From: an uncultured Sporosarcina sp.
GTDB taxonomy: Bacteria > Bacillota > Bacilli > Bacillales_A > Planococcaceae
Reading direction: 5' to 3'
Length of the DNA: 64,000 nucleotides
Assembly (NCBI GenBank): GCA_947644645.1
Contig: CANSAF010000001.1
Span: forward strand, 1-64,000
Shown: positions 39,501 through 52,001 of the stretch, piece by piece
Numbering within the stretch: the stretch's first letter is position 1
How the letters are laid out: each line of letters opens with the position of its first letter
Translations under genes and position numbers: made by a program
Notes under the pieces: model-generated
Seen by the model: only the letters and a program-made list of their open reading frames with translations
What the model was told of the DNA's origin: nothing
The model's database searches: none

Positions 39501-40177
39501 TTAAAGGAACAGTTATCGGTATGGACGAAATCCGTGAAGGTCAACATGAAATTATCGTTCAAGGTGATGTTGAAACACGTAAATATTTAAGTCCGTATAA
39601 TGCACGTTTCACTGTACAAGTAGGCGATTTAGTAGATCGAGGTCAACCTTTAACAGAAGGTTCTATTGATCCAAAAGAGCTGATTGTTGTTAGAGACGTT
39701 GCAACGGTTCAAGAATATTTACTAAAAGAAGTACAAAAAGTTTATCGTATGCAAGGGGTTGAAATCGGTGATAAGCACGTTGAAGTAATGGTTCGCCAAA
39801 TGCTTCGTAAAGTGCATATCATTGAAGCGGGAGATACAGAATTACTTCCGGGATCACTTGTTGATATTCACCAGTTTGCAGAAGCAAATGATAAAATGTT
39901 TGAAGAAGGAAAAGTTCCAGCAGCTTGTCGCCCAGTAATTCTAGGAATTACAAAAGCATCTCTGGAAACAGAATCATTCTTATCAGCAGCATCATTCCAA
40001 GAGACGACTCGTGTTCTTACAGATGCGGCAATTAGAGGTAAGATGGATGAGCTTCTCGGCTTGAAAGAAAACGTCATTATCGGAAAACTTGTTCCAGCAG
40101 GTACTGGTATGCAGCGTTATCGCCAAATCGAGATGGAAAAACCAACTTTAGATAGTGAAATTGCGACTGTCGAGTAA
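36581..40177 (+). CDS. rpoC: RNA polymerase beta' subunit
   Basis: 1198 residues from TTG 36581, after AAGGGAGGTAGG. It starts [16 protein letters not shown] as in the family. The N-terminal zinc ribbon (CHCG...CDRCG), the catalytic [12 protein letters not shown] with three aspartates, the trigger-loop region ([12 protein letters not shown]) and the second zinc site ([13 protein letters not shown]) are all visible. Confidence 0.98.
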   Translation: MVDVNNFEYMKIGLASSDKIRSWSYGEVKKPETINYRTLRPEKEGLFCERIFGPTKDWECHCGKYKRVRYKGVVCDRCGVEVTRQKVRRERMGHIELAAQVTHIWYFKGIPSRMGLILDMTPRALEEIIYFASYVVVEPGEAPLERKQLLSEQEYRAYRQKYGKTFEAMMGAEAIERLLKAIDLDKEMELLKEELKTVQGQRRTRAIRRLDVVESFRNSGNRPEWMVLEVLPVIPPELRPMVQLDGGRFATSDLNDLYRRVINRNNRLKRLLDLGAPGIIVQNEKRMLQEAVDALVDNGRRGRPVTGPGNRPLKSLSHMLKGKQGRFRQNLLGKRVDYSGRSVIVVGPNLKMYQCGLPKEMAIELFKPFVMKELVERGLAHNIKSAKRKIERLHSEVWDVLEDVIKEHPVLLNRAPTLHRLGIQAFEPVLVEGRAITLHPLVCTAYNADFDGDQMAVHVPLSAEAQAEARLLMLSAQNILNPKDGKPVVTPSQDMVLGNYYLTLEREDAAGEGFVFRDSDEALIAYQNGHVHLHSRIAVQAGSFNNPTFTEEQNSKLLLTTVGKIIFNEILPESFPYINEPTDFNLQIETPEKYFISGTVDVKEHLKNTELVGPFKVKILGNIIAEIFKRFHITETSKMLDLMKDLGFSYSTKAGLTIGMSDIVVLPNKDEILEDTQKKVDNVLKQFRRGLITEEERYDRVISYWSTAKDEIQDKLMESLDHLNPIYMMSDSGARGNVSNFTQLAGMRGLMANPAGQIIELPIKSSFREGLTVLEYFISTHGARKGLADTALKTADSGYLTRRLVDVAQDVIVREDECGTDRGLEIGALMEGTEVIERLDERIIGRHTKKTIRHPETGEKILDQDALITEDTARIIVDAGIEKITIRSAFTCNTKHGVCKKCYGINLATGEKVEVGEAVGIIAAQSIGEPGTQLTMRTFHTGGVAGDDITQGLPRIQEIFEARNPKGKAVISEIKGTVIGMDEIREGQHEIIVQGDVETRKYLSPYNARFTVQVGDLVDRGQPLTEGSIDPKELIVVRDVATVQEYLLKEVQKVYRMQGVEIGDKHVEVMVRQMLRKVHIIEAGDTELLPGSLVDIHQFAEANDKMFEEGKVPAACRPVILGITKASLETESFLSAASFQETTRVLTDAAIRGKMDELLGLKENVIIGKLVPAGTGMQRYRQIEMEKPTLDSEIATVE

Positions 40178-40184
40178 GTAAATT

Positions 40185-40226
40185 ATACGGGAGATAAAAA
40201 AAGTCTCCCGTATCTTTTGTTTTTTG
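40185..40226 (+). terminator. Terminator after rpoC
   Basis: ATACGGGAGA (40185-40194) and TCTCCCGTAT (40204-40213) form a perfect 10-bp stem followed by CTTTTGTTTTTTG. It ends the rpo operon just before the next promoter. Confidence 0.9.
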
Positions 40227-40255
40227 TTGACAGAAAGAAATATAGATGATACTAT
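40227..40255 (+). promoter_or_regulatory. Sigma-A promoter of the str operon
   Basis: TTGACA (40227-40232), 17 bases, then an extended -10 (TGA then TACTAT at 40250-40255). The -35 overlaps the last T residues of the rpoC terminator. Confidence 0.85.
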
Positions 40256-40300
40256 ACAAAAGGTTGATAGTTATATGTCTGTTCTTTGGAGGATATGAAA

Positions 40301-40549
40301 ATGTCTTATGAAAAAGTAAAGCAGGCTAAGAAGACGATCATCGGTATAAAGCAAACAGTTAAGGCAATCAACGCAGGCATTGTGACAGAAGTCATCATTG
40401 CCCAGGATGCAGATCAGCAATTCATTCAACAAATATTGAGTGTAGTTGCGGAGCATCGAATTCCTGTAACATATGTTTCTTCGAGAAAACAGCTTGGAGA
40501 GGCGTCTGGAATTGCGGTCGGCACTGCCGTAGTTGCACTTGCTGAATAA
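40301..40549 (+). CDS. rplGB: L7Ae-like ribosomal protein (YbxF)
   Basis: A K-turn-binding L7Ae-family protein, 82 residues from ATG 40301, nine bases after GGAGG. It has TIIGIKQTVKAINAG (RNA-binding helix), EVIIAQDAD and SRKQLGEASGIAVGTA. The B. subtilis homologue YbxF binds K-turn RNA and associates with ribosomes during growth. It is the first gene of the str operon, as in Bacillus. Confidence 0.92.
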   Translation: MSYEKVKQAKKTIIGIKQTVKAINAGIVTEVIIAQDADQQFIQQILSVVAEHRIPVTYVSSRKQLGEASGIAVGTAVVALAE

Positions 40550-40648
40550 ACGTTTTTATGCATTTCGCATGAAAACTTGTTTTTACCCCTAAAATGAACC
40601 ACCTGGATGTGTGGTCTTACAAATTGAGAAATGAGAGGAGGAAAATCA

Positions 40649-41068
40649 ATGCCTACAATTAACCAATTACTTCGTAAACCTCGTAAATCTAAAGTTGCTG
40701 GTTCTAAATCACCTGCACTTGGAAAAAGCTATAACAGCTTCAAAAAGACGATGACGAATGTTAATTCTCCACAAAAACGTGGTGTTTGTACGCGTGTTGG
40801 AACAATGACACCGAAGAAACCAAACTCGGCTCTTCGTAAATATGCACGTGTTCGTTTAACGAACCAACTTGAAGTGAACGCTTATATCCCAGGTGAGGGA
40901 CATAACCTTCAGGAGCACAGTGTTGTTCTAATTCGTGGTGGACGTGTTAAGGACTTACCGGGTGTTCGTTACCATGTTGTACGTGGTGCACTTGACACTG
41001 CTGGAGTTACTGACCGTAAACAAAGCCGTTCTATGTACGGTGCTAAAAAGCCAAAAGAAAAGAAATAA
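40649..41068 (+). CDS. rpsL: 30S ribosomal protein S12
   Basis: A decoding-centre protein, 139 residues from ATG 40649, after GAGAGGAGG. The streptomycin-related loops [11 protein letters not shown] and [12 protein letters not shown] keep their lysines, so no streptomycin-resistance change is visible. A small hairpin ACCAC/GTGGT (40598-40615) lies in the upstream gap. Confidence 0.97.
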   Translation: MPTINQLLRKPRKSKVAGSKSPALGKSYNSFKKTMTNVNSPQKRGVCTRVGTMTPKKPNSALRKYARVRLTNQLEVNAYIPGEGHNLQEHSVVLIRGGRVKDLPGVRYHVVRGALDTAGVTDRKQSRSMYGAKKPKEKK

Positions 41069-41161
41069 TAAAAACTACTTAAGTAAAATTGCATAAAAAA
41101 CCCAGCTGGTAAAAAACATGCAAAGAACTTAATTCTAATTATGTGAAAGGAGGACAAAAAC

Positions 41162-41632
41162 ATGCCTCGTAAAGGTCCTGTAGCTAAACGTGATGTGTTA
41201 GCAGATCCAATTTACAACTCGAAACTAGTTACTCGTCTTATCAACCAAATGATGGTAGACGGTAAGAAAGGTACTGCTCAAAAAATTCTATACGGTGCGT
41301 TTGAACTTGTTCAAGAACGTTCTGGAAAAGATCCATTAGAAGTATTTGAAGCAGCACTTGAAAATGTAATGCCAGTTCTTGAAGTACGTGCACGCCGTGT
41401 TGGTGGTGCGAACTATCAAGTACCAGTAGAAGTTCGTCCAGAGCGTCGTACTACATTAGGCTTACGTTTCTTCGTAAACTACTCTCGTCAACGTGGAGAG
41501 AAAACAATGGAAGAGCGTCTTGCAAATGAAATTCTAGATGCTTCTAACAACACAGGTGCTTCTGTAAGAAGACGTGAAGAATTACACAAAATGGCAGAAG
41601 CGAACAAAGCATTCGCTCACTACCGTTGGTAA
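41162..41632 (+). CDS. rpsG: 30S ribosomal protein S7
   Basis: Initiates assembly of the 3' domain of 16S rRNA; 156 residues. It has [20 protein letters not shown] and KVRRVGGA-like [16 protein letters not shown]. The SD GAAAGGAGG precedes the ATG. It is the third gene of the str operon. Confidence 0.98.
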   Translation: MPRKGPVAKRDVLADPIYNSKLVTRLINQMMVDGKKGTAQKILYGAFELVQERSGKDPLEVFEAALENVMPVLEVRARRVGGANYQVPVEVRPERRTTLGLRFFVNYSRQRGEKTMEERLANEILDASNNTGASVRRREELHKMAEANKAFAHYRW

Positions 41633-41683
41633 GATCAAGCAACACATTAAAACGCTAATTCGCAGTGGAAGGAGATTGACAAC

Positions 41684-43762
41684 ATGGCAAGAGAGTTCTC
41701 CCTAGAGAATACGCGTAACATCGGAATCATGGCTCACATCGATGCTGGTAAAACTACAACGACTGAGCGTATCCTTTATTACACAGGTAAAATTCATAAA
41801 CTAGGTGAAACGCACGAAGGTGCTTCACAAATGGACTGGATGGAGCAGGAGCAAGAGCGTGGAATCACGATCACATCTGCTGCAACAACAGCTCAGTGGA
41901 AAGGTAACCGTGTTAACATCATCGATACACCAGGTCACGTAGACTTCACAGTTGAAGTTGAACGTTCACTTCGCGTACTTGATGGTGCAGTTACAGTTCT
42001 AGATGCTCAATCAGGTGTTGAGCCACAAACAGAAACAGTATGGCGTCAAGCTACTACTTATGGTGTTCCACGTTTAGTATTCATTAACAAAATGGATAAA
42101 ACGGGCGCGGATTTCCTATACGCGTTAAGCACACTACGCGATCGCTTAGATGCGAACGCACACCCAATTCAACTTCCGATTGGTGCAGAGGACGAGTTCC
42201 ATGCAATCATCGATTTAGTTGAAATGAATGCAACGTTCTACGGTGATGATAAAGGAATGCAATTAGAAGTAAAAGAAATTCCTGAAGAATACCTTGAACA
42301 AGCAGAAGAATACCGTGAGAGTCTAATCGAAGCAATTGTTGAATTCGATGAGGATCTTATGGAAAAATATTTAGGTGGCGAAGAGCTATCTAAAGAAGAA
42401 ATCAAAGCAGCAATCCGTAAAGCGACACTTGATGTAGAGTTTTATCCGGTTGTTTGTGGAACAGCTTTCAAAAACAAAGGTGTTCAATTGGTATTAGACG
42501 CAGTTGTTGACTACTTACCAGCTCCGACTGATATTGCAGCAATGGCTGGTGTTAATCCAGAAACTGACGAAGAGGAAACTCGTCCATCAGACGACAGCGC
42601 GCCGTTCTCGGCATTAGCGTTTAAAGTTATGACGGATCCATTCGTTGGTAAATTAACGTTCTTCCGTGTGTATTCAGGTACTTTACAGTCAGGATCATAC
42701 GTACAGAACTCTTCAAAAGATAAGCGTGAGCGTGTAGGACGTATCCTACAAATGCACGCGGATTCTCGTGAAGAAATTTCAGTAGTTTATTCAGGAGATA
42801 TCGCAGCTGCGGTAGGACTGAAAGACACAGGAACTGGTGACACGTTATGTGATGATAAAGCACCGATTATTCTTGAATCAATGGAATTCCCGGAGCCTGT
42901 TATCTCTGTAGCGATTGAACCAAAAACAAAAGCTGACCAAGACAAAATGGGTACAGCACTTGCTAAATTGCAAGAAGAAGACCCGACTTTCAGAGCACAT
43001 ACTGACGAAGAAACTGGCGAAGTAATTATCGCTGGTATGGGTGAACTTCACCTAGACGTTCTTGTTGACCGTCTTCGCCGTGAGTTCAACGTTGAAGCTA
43101 ACGTTGGTGCACCACAAGTATCTTACCGTGAAACATTCCGTCAATCTGCGGAAGTTGAAGGTAAGTTCGTACGTCAATCTGGTGGACGTGGACAATATGG
43201 ACACGTATGGGTTGAGTTCTCTCCAAACGAAGAGGGAGCAGGTTTCGAATTCATCGACAATATCGTTGGTGGGGTAGTACCTCGTGAATATATCGGTTCT
43301 GTTGAAGCAGGTATCCGTGACTCACTGGACAACGGTGTTATCGCTGGATATCCACTAATCGATATTAAAGCACGTCTATTTGACGGATCTTACCATGATG
43401 TTGACTCTAACGAGATGGCATTCAAAATTGCTGGTTCTCTAGCACTTAAAAATGCTGCATCAAAAGTTAACCCGGTATTACTGGAGCCAATGATGAAAGT
43501 TGATATCGTTATTCCAGAAGAATACATGGGAGATATCATGGGTGATATTACATCACGTCGTGGTCGCGTTGAAGGAATGGAAGCACGTGGAAATGCCCAA
43601 GTAGTTGCTGCAATGGTTCCACTTGCTGAAATGTTCGGATATGCTACATCACTTCGTTCTAACACGCAAGGACGTGGACAATTCGCAATGGTATTTGACC
43701 ACTACGAAGAAGTTCCAAAGTCAATTGCTGAAGAAGTTATTAAAAAGAATTCAGCGGAATAA
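41684..43762 (+). CDS. fusA: Elongation factor G
   Basis: A GTPase for translocation and ribosome recycling, 692 residues. The G-motifs are [23 protein letters not shown] and NKMD. Domains II-V follow, with [14 protein letters not shown] in domain IV and the domain IV tip near SYRETF. No fusidic-acid-resistance assessment was made. Confidence 0.98.
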   Translation: MAREFSLENTRNIGIMAHIDAGKTTTTERILYYTGKIHKLGETHEGASQMDWMEQEQERGITITSAATTAQWKGNRVNIIDTPGHVDFTVEVERSLRVLDGAVTVLDAQSGVEPQTETVWRQATTYGVPRLVFINKMDKTGADFLYALSTLRDRLDANAHPIQLPIGAEDEFHAIIDLVEMNATFYGDDKGMQLEVKEIPEEYLEQAEEYRESLIEAIVEFDEDLMEKYLGGEELSKEEIKAAIRKATLDVEFYPVVCGTAFKNKGVQLVLDAVVDYLPAPTDIAAMAGVNPETDEEETRPSDDSAPFSALAFKVMTDPFVGKLTFFRVYSGTLQSGSYVQNSSKDKRERVGRILQMHADSREEISVVYSGDIAAAVGLKDTGTGDTLCDDKAPIILESMEFPEPVISVAIEPKTKADQDKMGTALAKLQEEDPTFRAHTDEETGEVIIAGMGELHLDVLVDRLRREFNVEANVGAPQVSYRETFRQSAEVEGKFVRQSGGRGQYGHVWVEFSPNEEGAGFEFIDNIVGGVVPREYIGSVEAGIRDSLDNGVIAGYPLIDIKARLFDGSYHDVDSNEMAFKIAGSLALKNAASKVNPVLLEPMMKVDIVIPEEYMGDIMGDITSRRGRVEGMEARGNAQVVAAMVPLAEMFGYATSLRSNTQGRGQFAMVFDHYEEVPKSIAEEVIKKNSAE

Positions 43763-43803
43763 TTGTATTTCACATTTATTTCAAGTATAACTAACTATAA
43801 GAG

Positions 43804-43836
43804 ATAGGTTACTGGGGAAACATCTCCAGTGCCTAT
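43804..43836 (+). other. Stem-loop in the fusA-tuf gap
   Basis: ATAGG-tt-ACTGGGGA-aaca-TCTCCAGT-g-CCTAT forms a nested hairpin without a T-run. It may be an mRNA processing or stability element for tuf. Confidence 0.5.
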
Positions 43837-43878
43837 TGAAAAAATAAAACTTTTATATATTTGAGGAGGATTTCCAAA

Positions 43879-45066
<1,188 letters not shown>

Positions 45067-45076
45067 TTTTATTTTT

Positions 45077-45113
45077 AAAACTCCCGTCGGCGCCGATGGG
45101 AGTTTTTTTATTG
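45077..45113 (+). terminator. Terminator of the str operon
   Basis: AAAACTCCC-TCGG-CGCCGA-GGGAGTTTT followed by T residues: a strong stem-loop just after tuf. Confidence 0.9.
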
Positions 45114-45187
45114 TAGAAGAATCATAATCGATTGTTCATCTATGAATCCTTAAATGAAGAATGATTCAGTTAATTGTTGAAAAACTA

Positions 45188-45216
45188 TTGACAGTGTGTT
45201 TCTCTTTTGTTAAATT
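45188..45216 (+). promoter_or_regulatory. Promoter of the antiporter-family gene
   Basis: TTGACA (45188-45193), 17 bases, then an extended -10 (TGT then TAAATT at 45211-45216). Just downstream is an inverted repeat CTTCATC (45226-45232)/GATGAAG (45243-45249), a candidate operator or 5' hairpin. Confidence 0.7.
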
Positions 45217-45270
45217 AATAGCATGCTTCATCACTTTAGCACGATGAAGTAATTAAGGGGGAAGCGAAAA

Positions 45271-46590
45271 ATGAACGCTGTAATTTTGGCAGTCGGTATC
45301 ATGTTAGTATTAAGTTTAATGCGAGTGAATGTTGTGCTAGCACTTGTCATCGGCGCGCTTGTCGGTGGTCTTACAGGTGGACTAGGAATCGAAGAAACAA
45401 TCGCCTCATTTACAAATGGATTAGGTGAGGGTGCTACAATTGCATTAAGTTACGCAATGTTAGGTGGCTTTGCTGTGGCAATCTCACAAACAGGTATTCC
45501 ACAATTACTTGTCAGTGGCATGTTACGGATGATGAAGCGAGACGGGGAGCCAGATCGCCAGACATTAGGGAAAGTACTTATTATATTAATTTTATTAACG
45601 ATGGCTATTTTTTCACAGAACTTAATTCCGATTCATATTGCATTTATTCCTTTATTAGTTCCGCCGATTTTGAATGTATTGAATATGTTGGAGATTGATA
45701 GAAGGCTAATCGCGTGTGTATTAGCGTTTGGATTAACAGCACCTTATATATTATTACCTTATGGGTTCGGCTTTATATTTCAAGACATTATCGCGAAACA
45801 GATGGCTGTAGCAGGGATGCCAATTGATATGGCGCTCATTCCAAAAGCGATGGCATTTCCGGTATTAGGATTATTTGTAGGGTTATTAGTAGCAATCTTT
45901 ATTTCATACCGAAAACCAAGAAAGTATAAAGATCAAGAGCTAGTAGTTACAACAGATGAGGTTGTGGTGAAAACTAGAAATATTATCTTTACAGTATTAG
46001 CGTTAATCGGTACACTGGCTGTTCAAATTCCAACACAGTCAATGATCGCAGGAGCTGTAACGGGGATTGCCATTTTATATGTGACAGGTGCATTGAAATG
46101 GAAGGAAGCAGATAATTTATTGAATGAAGGTATGCAAATGATGGCATTCGTCGGTTTTGTTATGATCGCAGCTAACGGCTTTGCTTCTGTTTTAAATGAA
46201 ACAGGTCATATTGCATCACTTGTAGAAAATACGAGTGCGATACTTGGGGATAATAAAGGCGTTGCTGCTTTCTTAATGTTGCTCGTTGGTCTCGTTGTCA
46301 CGATGGGCATCGGTTCTTCATTTGCAACGATTCCAATTATCGCATCGATTTTTGTTCCATTGAGCGTTGCGTTTGGCTTTGGACCGATGGCGACGATTGC
46401 TTTAATTGGAACTGCAGGTGCCTTAGGAGATGCAGGATCACCAGCTTCTGATTCAACATTGGGACCAACGGCTGGATTGAATGCAGATGGACAACATAAT
46501 CACGTATGGGATACATGCGTACCAACATTTATTCATTTCAATATACCTTTATTAATTTTTGGCTGGATAACGGTCTTGTTTTTTGGTTGA
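45271..46590 (+). CDS. Na+/H+ antiporter family (YuiF-like) membrane transporter
   Basis: A 439-residue polytopic protein with about 11-12 hydrophobic segments. Family features include an N-terminal VNVVLALVIGALVGGLTGGLG, SYAMLGGFAVAISQTG and a C-terminal SFATIPIIASIFVPL followed by GDAGSPASDSTLGPTAGLNADGQHNHVWDT. It resembles YuiF-type transporters annotated as Na+/H+ antiporters or amino-acid transporters, and the substrate is uncertain. It has its own promoter and terminator and lies between tuf and the S10 operon, where B. subtilis has ybaC. Confidence 0.85.
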   Translation: MNAVILAVGIMLVLSLMRVNVVLALVIGALVGGLTGGLGIEETIASFTNGLGEGATIALSYAMLGGFAVAISQTGIPQLLVSGMLRMMKRDGEPDRQTLGKVLIILILLTMAIFSQNLIPIHIAFIPLLVPPILNVLNMLEIDRRLIACVLAFGLTAPYILLPYGFGFIFQDIIAKQMAVAGMPIDMALIPKAMAFPVLGLFVGLLVAIFISYRKPRKYKDQELVVTTDEVVVKTRNIIFTVLALIGTLAVQIPTQSMIAGAVTGIAILYVTGALKWKEADNLLNEGMQMMAFVGFVMIAANGFASVLNETGHIASLVENTSAILGDNKGVAAFLMLLVGLVVTMGIGSSFATIPIIASIFVPLSVAFGFGPMATIALIGTAGALGDAGSPASDSTLGPTAGLNADGQHNHVWDTCVPTFIHFNIPLLIFGWITVLFFG

Positions 46591-46634
46591 TTGTGCGATA
46601 GTAAGTCCTTATTTATAAAGTGATTTTCATAAAC

Positions 46635-46681
46635 TAAAAAAAGATGCGAATTTCTTATCTTAATTCTTGCATCTTTTTTTA
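46635..46681 (+). terminator. Terminator of the antiporter-family gene
   Basis: AAAAAAAGATGC and GCATCTTTTTTT, with an inner GAAT/ATTC pair, form a strong symmetric hairpin. Confidence 0.88.
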
Positions 46682-46718
46682 ATAGCATCTATACTAAATA
46701 AAGCGTTCGAGAACGATT

Positions 46719-46756
46719 AAAAAGAATTTCGCCAAAAGACTTGCGGAATTCTTTTT
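46719..46756 (+). terminator. Second hairpin before the S10 operon promoter
   Basis: AAAAAGAATT-CGC pairs with GCG-AATTCTTTTT around CCAAAAGACTT. It overlaps the -35 and spacer of the S10 promoter, so it may be a backup terminator that shields the promoter from read-through. Confidence 0.6.
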
Positions 46757-46769
46757 ACTTGTGTATAAT
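46741..46769 (+). promoter_or_regulatory. Sigma-A promoter of the S10 operon
   Basis: TTGCGG (46741-46746), 17 bases, then the perfect -10 TATAAT (46764-46769). The leader of about 120 bases contains a possible hairpin CACACCCG...CGGGTATGTG (46814-46851). No gene lies in 46591-46897 apart from these signals. Confidence 0.85.
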
Positions 46770-46774
46770 GTTGA

Positions 46775-47206
<432 letters not shown>

Positions 47207-47246
47207 TCTAATAGAAAATTTATAAAAAATACAGGAGGTGTGACGA

Positions 47247-47879
47247 ATGACCAAAGGAATCTTAGGACGTAAAATCGGTATGACGCAAATTTTTGCTGAA
47301 AACGGAGATCTTATCCCAGTAACAGTAATTGAAGCTACTCCAAACGTTGTTTTACAAAAGAAGACAATTGAAACGGACGGCTACAATTCAGTACAATTAG
47401 GATTTGACGACAAACGTGAAAAGCTTGCTAACAAACCTGAAAAAGGACATGTTGCAAAAGCTGAAACTGCACCTAAGCGCTTCATCCGCGAATTCCGTGG
47501 ATTGGACGTTAACGCACACGAGGTTGGTCAGGAAGTCAAAGTTGATACATTTGCAGAAGGCGATGTAATCGACGTTACAGGAGTTACAAAAGGTAAAGGA
47601 TATCAAGGTGTTATTAAACGCTTCGGATATAAAATTGGATTTATGAGTCACGGATCTCGTTTCCACCGCTCACCAGGTTCAATTGGTTCTGTTGATGCAC
47701 AGCGCGTATTCAAAGGAAAACAACTTCCAGGACGCATGGGTAACAAAACAGTTACTATCCAAAACCTTGAAATCGTAAAAGTTGACGCTGAGCGTAACTT
47801 ACTACTAGTAAAAGGTAACGTTCCAGGCGCACGTAAATCACTAGTAACAGTGAACAGCGCGATTAAAGGGAACAAATAA
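47247..47879 (+). CDS. rplC: 50S ribosomal protein L3
   Basis: Large-subunit core protein, 210 residues. It has [13 protein letters not shown] and a central loop [23 protein letters not shown] reaching the peptidyl-transferase centre. The SD CAGGAGGTG precedes the ATG. Confidence 0.98.
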   Translation: MTKGILGRKIGMTQIFAENGDLIPVTVIEATPNVVLQKKTIETDGYNSVQLGFDDKREKLANKPEKGHVAKAETAPKRFIREFRGLDVNAHEVGQEVKVDTFAEGDVIDVTGVTKGKGYQGVIKRFGYKIGFMSHGSRFHRSPGSIGSVDAQRVFKGKQLPGRMGNKTVTIQNLEIVKVDAERNLLLVKGNVPGARKSLVTVNSAIKGNK

Positions 47880-47901
47880 TTAAAGGAAGGAGGAAGTTAG
47901 A

Positions 47902-48525
47902 ATGTCTAAAGTATCGGTACTAAGTCAAACAGGTTCTTCAGTTGGTGATATCGAGTTAAACGAAGCAATCTTCGGAATCGAGCCAAACGAAGCAGTACTG
48001 TTTGAAGCAGTGGTCCAACAACGTGCATCATTACGTCAAGGAAACCACAAAGTTAAAAACCGTTCAGAAGTTGCTGGCGGAGGACGCAAACCATGGCGTC
48101 AAAAAGGTACAGGTCGTGCTCGTCAAGGTTCGATCCGTTCACCACAATGGCGCGGAGGCGGAGTTGTATTTGGTCCAACACCAAGAAGCTACGCTTACAA
48201 ATTACCTAAAAAGGTTCGTAGACTAGCTCTATTATCTGGTCTATCATCTAAAGTACGTGAAGAAAATTTAATCGTACTAGATGAATTGAAATTCGATGCA
48301 CCAAAAACAAAAGAATTTGTTCAAGTGTTATCAGCACTTTCAATCGAGAAAAAAGCATTGTTTGTCACTGCAAACCTAGATGAAACAGTTGCATTATCTG
48401 CTCGTAACATCCAAGGTGTAAGTGTCATCACTGCAGAAGGTCTTAACGTATTAGATCTTGTCGGACATGAAAAACTTGTCATGACAAAAGCAGCAGTAGA
48501 AAAAGTAGAGGAGGTGCTTGGTTAA
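47902..48525 (+). CDS. rplD: 50S ribosomal protein L4
   Basis: Exit-tunnel protein, 207 residues. The tunnel loop reads [23 protein letters not shown], with no macrolide-resistance deletion evident. It overlaps rplW by one base. Confidence 0.97.
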   Translation: MSKVSVLSQTGSSVGDIELNEAIFGIEPNEAVLFEAVVQQRASLRQGNHKVKNRSEVAGGGRKPWRQKGTGRARQGSIRSPQWRGGGVVFGPTPRSYAYKLPKKVRRLALLSGLSSKVREENLIVLDELKFDAPKTKEFVQVLSALSIEKKALFVTANLDETVALSARNIQGVSVITAEGLNVLDLVGHEKLVMTKAAVEKVEEVLG

Positions 48526-48809
48526 TGGAAGCACGTGAAATCTTAAAACGTCCGGTCATTACCGAGCGTTCTTCTGAGCAAATGGAATTCAACAAATACA
48601 CATTTGAAGTAGATACTCGCGCGAACAAAACGCAAGTTAAAGACGCTGTCGAAGAAATCTTCGGTGTAAAAGTTGAAAAAGTTAACATCATGAACTATAA
48701 AGGAAAGTTCAAGCGTATGGGGCGTCACGCTGGTTATACAAACAAACGTCGTAAAGCGATTGTTACATTAGCAGCTGACTCAAACGATATCGAACTTTTT
48801 GAAATCTAA
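48525..48809 (+). CDS. rplW: 50S ribosomal protein L23
   Basis: A tunnel-exit protein that docks trigger factor and SRP, 94 residues. It has [14 protein letters not shown] and a [21 protein letters not shown] loop. The SD GAGGAGGTG lies in the end of rplD. Confidence 0.97.
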   Translation: MEAREILKRPVITERSSEQMEFNKYTFEVDTRANKTQVKDAVEEIFGVKVEKVNIMNYKGKFKRMGRHAGYTNKRRKAIVTLAADSNDIELFEI

Positions 48810-48857
48810 AACGTAGCCAATAAGAAGCTACATGTACTATTATAAGGAGGGACAACA

Positions 48858-49688
48858 ATGGCGATTAAAAAATACAAGCCTACTTCTAACGGACGTCGTA
48901 ATATGACTTCATTAGATTTCTCTGAGATCACTACAGATACTCCAGAAAAATCTCTGTTGAAGCCACTTACACGTAAAGGCGGCCGTAACAATACAGGTAG
49001 AACTACAGTTCGTCACCAAGCGGGCGGACACAAACGCCAATACCGTGTTATCGATTTCCAACGTCGGAAAGATGACATTCCAGGACGCGTTGCTACGATC
49101 GAATATGATCCAAACCGTTCTGCAAACATTGCATTAATTAACTATGCAGATGGAGAGAAAAGATATATTCTTGCTCCGAAAGGTCTAAAAGTTGGAATGA
49201 CAGTAATGTCAGGTCCAAACGTAGACGCTAAAGTAGGTAACGCATTACCATTAGAGAACATTCCAATGGGTTCAACAATTCATAACATTGAATTGAAACC
49301 AGGAAAAGGCGGACAATTAGTTCGTTCAGCAGGTACATCTGCACAAGTACTTGGACGTGAAGGAAAGTACATCTTAGTACGTCTTCAGTCTGGTGAAGTA
49401 CGTATGATTTTAGCTACTTGCCGTGCAACAATCGGTCAAGTTGGTAACGAACAACACGAACTTGTTAACATCGGTAAAGCAGGTCGTTCACGTTGGTTAG
49501 GAAAACGTCCAGCTGTACGTGGATCTGTAATGAACCCGAACGATCACCCACACGGTGGGGGAGAAGGGCGTACTGGAATCGGGATGCCTTCACCACTTAC
49601 ACCATGGGGCAAACCAACACTTGGTTACAAGACGCGTAAAAAATCCAACAAATCGGATAAATATATCGTTCGTCGTCGTAAAAAGTAA
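48858..49688 (+). CDS. rplB: 50S ribosomal protein L2
   Basis: 276 residues. It has the C-terminal signature [19 protein letters not shown], with the conserved His near the peptidyl-transferase centre. The SD AAGGAGGGAC precedes the ATG. Confidence 0.98.
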   Translation: MAIKKYKPTSNGRRNMTSLDFSEITTDTPEKSLLKPLTRKGGRNNTGRTTVRHQAGGHKRQYRVIDFQRRKDDIPGRVATIEYDPNRSANIALINYADGEKRYILAPKGLKVGMTVMSGPNVDAKVGNALPLENIPMGSTIHNIELKPGKGGQLVRSAGTSAQVLGREGKYILVRLQSGEVRMILATCRATIGQVGNEQHELVNIGKAGRSRWLGKRPAVRGSVMNPNDHPHGGGEGRTGIGMPSPLTPWGKPTLGYKTRKKSNKSDKYIVRRRKK

Positions 49689-49748
49689 ATTATACGCACT
49701 GCGGTTCAATGATTGGACCGTAGTACAAATAGGGAGGGAGGTTCTAGC

Positions 49749-50027
49749 ATGAGCCGCAGCTTGAAGAAAGGACCTTTTGCAGATGATCATCTAATGAAAA
49801 AAGTAGATGCGCAACAAGGATCAGAAAGAAAGCAAGTTATTAAAACTTGGTCACGACGTTCTACAATCTTCCCATCATTCATCGGTCACACGATCGCTGT
49901 ATATGATGGACGCAAACACGTTCCCGTCTATATCACTGAAGATATGGTTGGTCACAAACTAGGTGAATTTGCACCTACACGCACATTTAGAAATCACGGT
50001 GGCGACGACAAGAAAACGGGTCGCTAA
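49749..50027 (+). CDS. rpsS: 30S ribosomal protein S19
   Basis: 92 residues from ATG 49749 ([17 protein letters not shown]), after GGGAGGGAGG. It contains [23 protein letters not shown] and [17 protein letters not shown] longer in-frame version lacks an SD. Confidence 0.97.
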   Translation: MSRSLKKGPFADDHLMKKVDAQQGSERKQVIKTWSRRSTIFPSFIGHTIAVYDGRKHVPVYITEDMVGHKLGEFAPTRTFRNHGGDDKKTGR

Positions 50028-50046
50028 TTGAGAGGAGGTTATTCTG

Positions 50047-50391
50047 ATGCAACAAGCAAAAGCTACTGCCAGTACAATCCGTATTGCTCCTCGCAAGGTT
50101 CGCCTAGTCGTTGATCTTATCCGAGGTAAGAAAATCGGGGAAGCATTGGCAATTCTACAACTAACGCCAAAATCGGCATCTCCGGTTGTAGAAAAAGTAT
50201 TAAAATCAGCAATCGCAAACGCTGAACATAACTATGAAATGGATGTCGAGAACTTAGTAGTTAGCGAAGTATACGTTAATGAAGGTCCGACTATGAAACG
50301 TTTCCGCCCACGCGCACAAGGACGTGCTAGTGCGATCAACAAACGTACGAGTCACATCACTGTCGTGGTATCAGAAAAGAAGGAGGGATAA
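50047..50391 (+). CDS. rplV: 50S ribosomal protein L22
   Basis: 114 residues. It has [18 protein letters not shown] and the tunnel hairpin [16 protein letters not shown], with no duplication or deletion. The SD GAGAGGAGG precedes the ATG. Confidence 0.97.
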   Translation: MQQAKATASTIRIAPRKVRLVVDLIRGKKIGEALAILQLTPKSASPVVEKVLKSAIANAEHNYEMDVENLVVSEVYVNEGPTMKRFRPRAQGRASAINKRTSHITVVVSEKKEG

Positions 50392-50394
50392 TTC

Positions 50395-51054
50395 GTGGGT
50401 CAAAAAATTAATCCTACTGGTTTACGGGTTGGTATTATCCGTGACTGGGAGTCAAAATGGTACGCTGAAAAAGACTTTGCAACATTGTTACACGAAGATT
50501 TAAAAATCCGTAAGTTCATCGATAAAAAACTTATTGATGCATCAGTATCAAAAGTAGAAATCGAACGTGCTGCAAAGCGTGTTAACATTTCTATTCATAC
50601 TGCAAAACCTGGAATGGTTATTGGTAAAGGTGGATCTGAAGTAGAAGCACTTCGCCAAGCATTAAATGCACTTACAGGCAAACGTGTACACATCAACATC
50701 ATTGAAGTTAAACGTGCTGACTTAGATGCGAAATTAGTAGCAGAAAACATCGCACGTCAATTAGAAGGACGTGTTTCATTCCGTCGTGTTCAAAAGCAAG
50801 CTATCCAACGTACGATGCGTGCTGGAGCAAAAGGAATTAAAACACAAGTATCTGGACGCCTTGGCGGTGCGGACATCGCTCGAGCTGAAGGTTACAGTGA
50901 AGGATCTGTTCCACTTCATACTTTACGTGCAGACATTGATTATGCACATGCTGAAGCCGATACAACATTCGGTAAACTTGGCGTAAAAGTATGGATTTAC
51001 AAAGGGGAAGTCCTTCCATCGAAAAAGAAGAACTCTGAGGAAGGAGGCAACTAA
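50395..51054 (+). CDS. rpsC: 30S ribosomal protein S3
   Basis: mRNA entry-channel protein, 219 residues from GTG 50395 after GAAGGAGGG. The KH motif [16 protein letters not shown] and the C-terminal [31 protein letters not shown] are conserved. Confidence 0.98.
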   Translation: MGQKINPTGLRVGIIRDWESKWYAEKDFATLLHEDLKIRKFIDKKLIDASVSKVEIERAAKRVNISIHTAKPGMVIGKGGSEVEALRQALNALTGKRVHINIIEVKRADLDAKLVAENIARQLEGRVSFRRVQKQAIQRTMRAGAKGIKTQVSGRLGGADIARAEGYSEGSVPLHTLRADIDYAHAEADTTFGKLGVKVWIYKGEVLPSKKKNSEEGGN

Positions 51055-51055
51055 T

Positions 51056-51490
51056 ATGTTAATGCCTAAACGCGTGAAATATCGTAACGTATTCCGTGGT
51101 AACCTACGTGGTAAAACAAAAGGTGGTGCTACAGTTGGATTTGGAGAATTTGGACTTCAAGCAACTGAAGCTGGTTGGATTACAAGCCGCCAAATCGAAG
51201 CTGCACGTATTGCAATGACTCGTTATATGAAACGTGGCGGTAAAGTATGGATCAATATTTTCCCACACAAACCATATACAAAGAAGCCTCTTGAGGTTCG
51301 TATGGGTGCTGGTAAAGGTGCAGTAGAGGGCTGGGTAGCAGTTGTTAAACCTGGTCGTGTAATGTTTGAAGTAGCAGGTGTTAGTGAAGAAGTTGCACGT
51401 GAGGCACTTCGTCTTGCATCTCACAAGCTTCCTGTAAAAAGTAAGTTTGTAAAACGTGAAGAAATTGGTGGTGAATCTAATGAAAGCTAA
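51056..51490 (+). CDS. rplP: 50S ribosomal protein L16
   Basis: 144 residues starting [11 protein letters not shown] two bases after rpsC. It has [18 protein letters not shown] and [23 protein letters not shown]. It overlaps rpmC by 11 bases. Confidence 0.97.
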   Translation: MLMPKRVKYRNVFRGNLRGKTKGGATVGFGEFGLQATEAGWITSRQIEAARIAMTRYMKRGGKVWINIFPHKPYTKKPLEVRMGAGKGAVEGWVAVVKPGRVMFEVAGVSEEVAREALRLASHKLPVKSKFVKREEIGGESNES

Positions 51491-51680
51491 AGAAATCCGT
51501 GAATTAACGACTGCAGAAATCGAGCAAGAAGTAAAGTCACTGAAAGAAGAGCTTTTCAACCTTCGCTTCCAATTGGCGACGGGTCAATTAGAAAACACGG
51601 CACGCATTGGTCAAGTACGCAAGTCAATCGCGCGTATGAAAACCGTAATACGTCAAAGAGAAATCAGTGCCAATAACTGA
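51480..51680 (+). CDS. rpmC: 50S ribosomal protein L29
   Basis: 66 residues from ATG 51480 ([10 protein letters not shown]), inside the last codons of rplP, so coupled to it. It has the helical hairpin [19 protein letters not shown] and [16 protein letters not shown]. Confidence 0.96.
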   Translation: MKAKEIRELTTAEIEQEVKSLKEELFNLRFQLATGQLENTARIGQVRKSIARMKTVIRQREISANN

Positions 51681-51697
51681 TGAAGGAGGTCCAATTC

Positions 51698-51961
51698 ATG
51701 ACTGAACGTAATCAACGTAAAGCTTATACAGGACGTGTTGTATCGGATAAGAGCGATAAAACAGTTACTGTTATGGTCGAAACGTATAAAAAGCATTCTT
51801 TATACGGTAAACGTGTAAAGTATTCTAAAAAATATCAAGTCCACGATGAATTGAACGAAGCTAAAATGGGCGATACAGTTCGCATTATGGAGACGCGTCC
51901 ATTATCTAAGTCGAAGCGCTTCCGCCTCGTTGAAATTGTGGAAAAAGCAATCGTTATTTAA
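51698..51961 (+). CDS. rpsQ: 30S ribosomal protein S17
   Basis: 87 residues from ATG 51698 after GAAGGAGGTCC. It has [19 protein letters not shown] and [20 protein letters not shown]. Confidence 0.97.
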   Translation: MTERNQRKAYTGRVVSDKSDKTVTVMVETYKKHSLYGKRVKYSKKYQVHDELNEAKMGDTVRIMETRPLSKSKRFRLVEIVEKAIVI

Positions 51962-52001
51962 TTAAAGTTCGGATAGTCTAATCCGAGAGGAGGTAGCCTT
52001 A

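Noticed and set aside
51104..51559. 151-codon minus-strand frame opposite rplP and rpmC
   Set aside because: Same codon-bias artefact; two real coupled genes cover it on the other strand.
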